The position numbers and the translations under genes were made by a program. Below, one piece after another: positions 7,031 through 7,361 of a DNA stretch of 7,361 bases (within the stretch, counting starts at the first letter, position 1; each line of letters starts with the position of its first letter). Source of the stretch: DATDCV01 sp036524155. GTDB taxonomy: Bacteria; Verrucomicrobiota; Verrucomicrobiia; Limisphaerales; UBA8199. The notes under the pieces were generated by a model, which saw nothing but the letters and a program-made list of their open reading frames with translations, made no database searches and was not told the DNA's origin. The stretch lies in the NCBI GenBank assembly GCA_036524155.1, contig DATDCV010000142.1:1-7361 (forward strand). Direction: 5' to 3'.

Positions 7031-7336
7031 ATGACAGCTAATGTTTACCTCGCCAGCACGCTCGGCAGCGCGCTGGTCCTGGTTGCCGGCGTTGCCGGCA
7101 GCCGCGGACAGGACACCAGTGCGGTGATCGGCGTTGAGAAGGCCGGCCAGCCCGGGGGACCCTGGGTGAAGGTGCCGGTGAGTCAAATCCCCCTGACGGC
7201 AGACGGCAGAATGGTTGACCCCAGTTCGTCGAGCAGCGGGTTTTACCGACTCCAAATCGAGCATCGCCCCGAACGCAGAAGAGCTGGAGAAAGCAAAGTG
7301 CTCTCCAGCAGTAATGGAAAAGTGGGAGCTCGATAG
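7031..7336 (+). CDS. small secreted protein with FYRL-type module
   Basis: The product is 101 residues from the ATG at 7031; starting at the in-frame ATG at 7001 would add ten residues (MPLDHLLLEP). Residues 7-23 form a hydrophobic export segment ending near VAGS, although its front part has no positive charge. Residues 31-76 follow a pattern I associate with secreted Verrucomicrobiota proteins: VEKAGQPGGPW, KVPVSQ, LTADG, a serine run, then GFYRLQI (70-76). The DUF362 protein in this window ends in a related way (RLYRLYQP), but as a C-terminal module on a large protein. Here the module stands alone, followed by a basic, low-complexity tail of about 25 residues that may be drift after a lost stop. 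No Shine-Dalgarno sequence precedes either ATG. Function unknown; it could also be a remnant of a larger gene. Confidence 0.55.
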   Translation: MTANVYLASTLGSALVLVAGVAGSRGQDTSAVIGVEKAGQPGGPWVKVPVSQIPLTADGRMVDPSSSSSGFYRLQIEHRPERRRAGESKVLSSSNGKVGAR

Positions 7337-7361
7337 AAGAAAAGAACTCCATAAAATCACC

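Noticed and set aside
7082..7099. Tandem 9-bp repeat GTTGCCGGC x2
   Set aside because: It encodes VAGVAG inside the export segment of the small secreted protein and needs no further explanation.

Overview
This window looks like a piece of a GC-rich Verrucomicrobiota chromosome, probably from the Pedosphaera/Limisphaerales side of the phylum. That placement is inference. It rests on high third-position GC, on short C-terminal or stand-alone modules ending in (F/L)YRL (end of the DUF362 protein; small secreted protein at the right end), on start codons without Shine-Dalgarno sequences, and on a secreted M1 peptidase-like protein with HEAT repeats. I see no RNA gene, mobile element, CRISPR array, phage gene or convincing intrinsic terminator.

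Layout: bases 1-161 hold no gene I can support. Three genes then lie on the minus strand and are read from right to left. First (5508 to 2758) is a large exported M1 aminopeptidase-like protein with C-terminal HEAT repeats and a terminal coiled coil. Next (2502 to 586) is a membrane-anchored DUF362 protein behind a good TTGACA promoter. Last (461 to 162) is a small secreted DUF5666-like protein with a lysine-rich tail. Diverging from the peptidase gene, on the plus strand (5607 to 6815), is a Tat-type lipoprotein with a predicted glycosidase-like beta-propeller. Further right (about 7031 to 7336) is a small secreted protein with a FYRL ending, preceded by a perfect 9-bp inverted repeat.

All five products carry export or membrane signals, so the window encodes cell-envelope or secreted functions. 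Nothing in the sequence shows that they form one pathway, and the spacings (about 98 to 255 bp) argue against one tight operon.

The most notable observation is that the M1 protein keeps the three zinc ligands (H355, H359, E378) and the catalytic tyrosine (Y441), but the general-base glutamate of HExxH is methionine (H-M-V-A-H). The GxMEN motif is also altered, to GGMEH. It is therefore probably a pseudoenzyme or a changed catalyst, joined to a HEAT and coiled-coil scaffold. The divergent 98-bp region also suggests a leaderless transcript for the lipoprotein gene.
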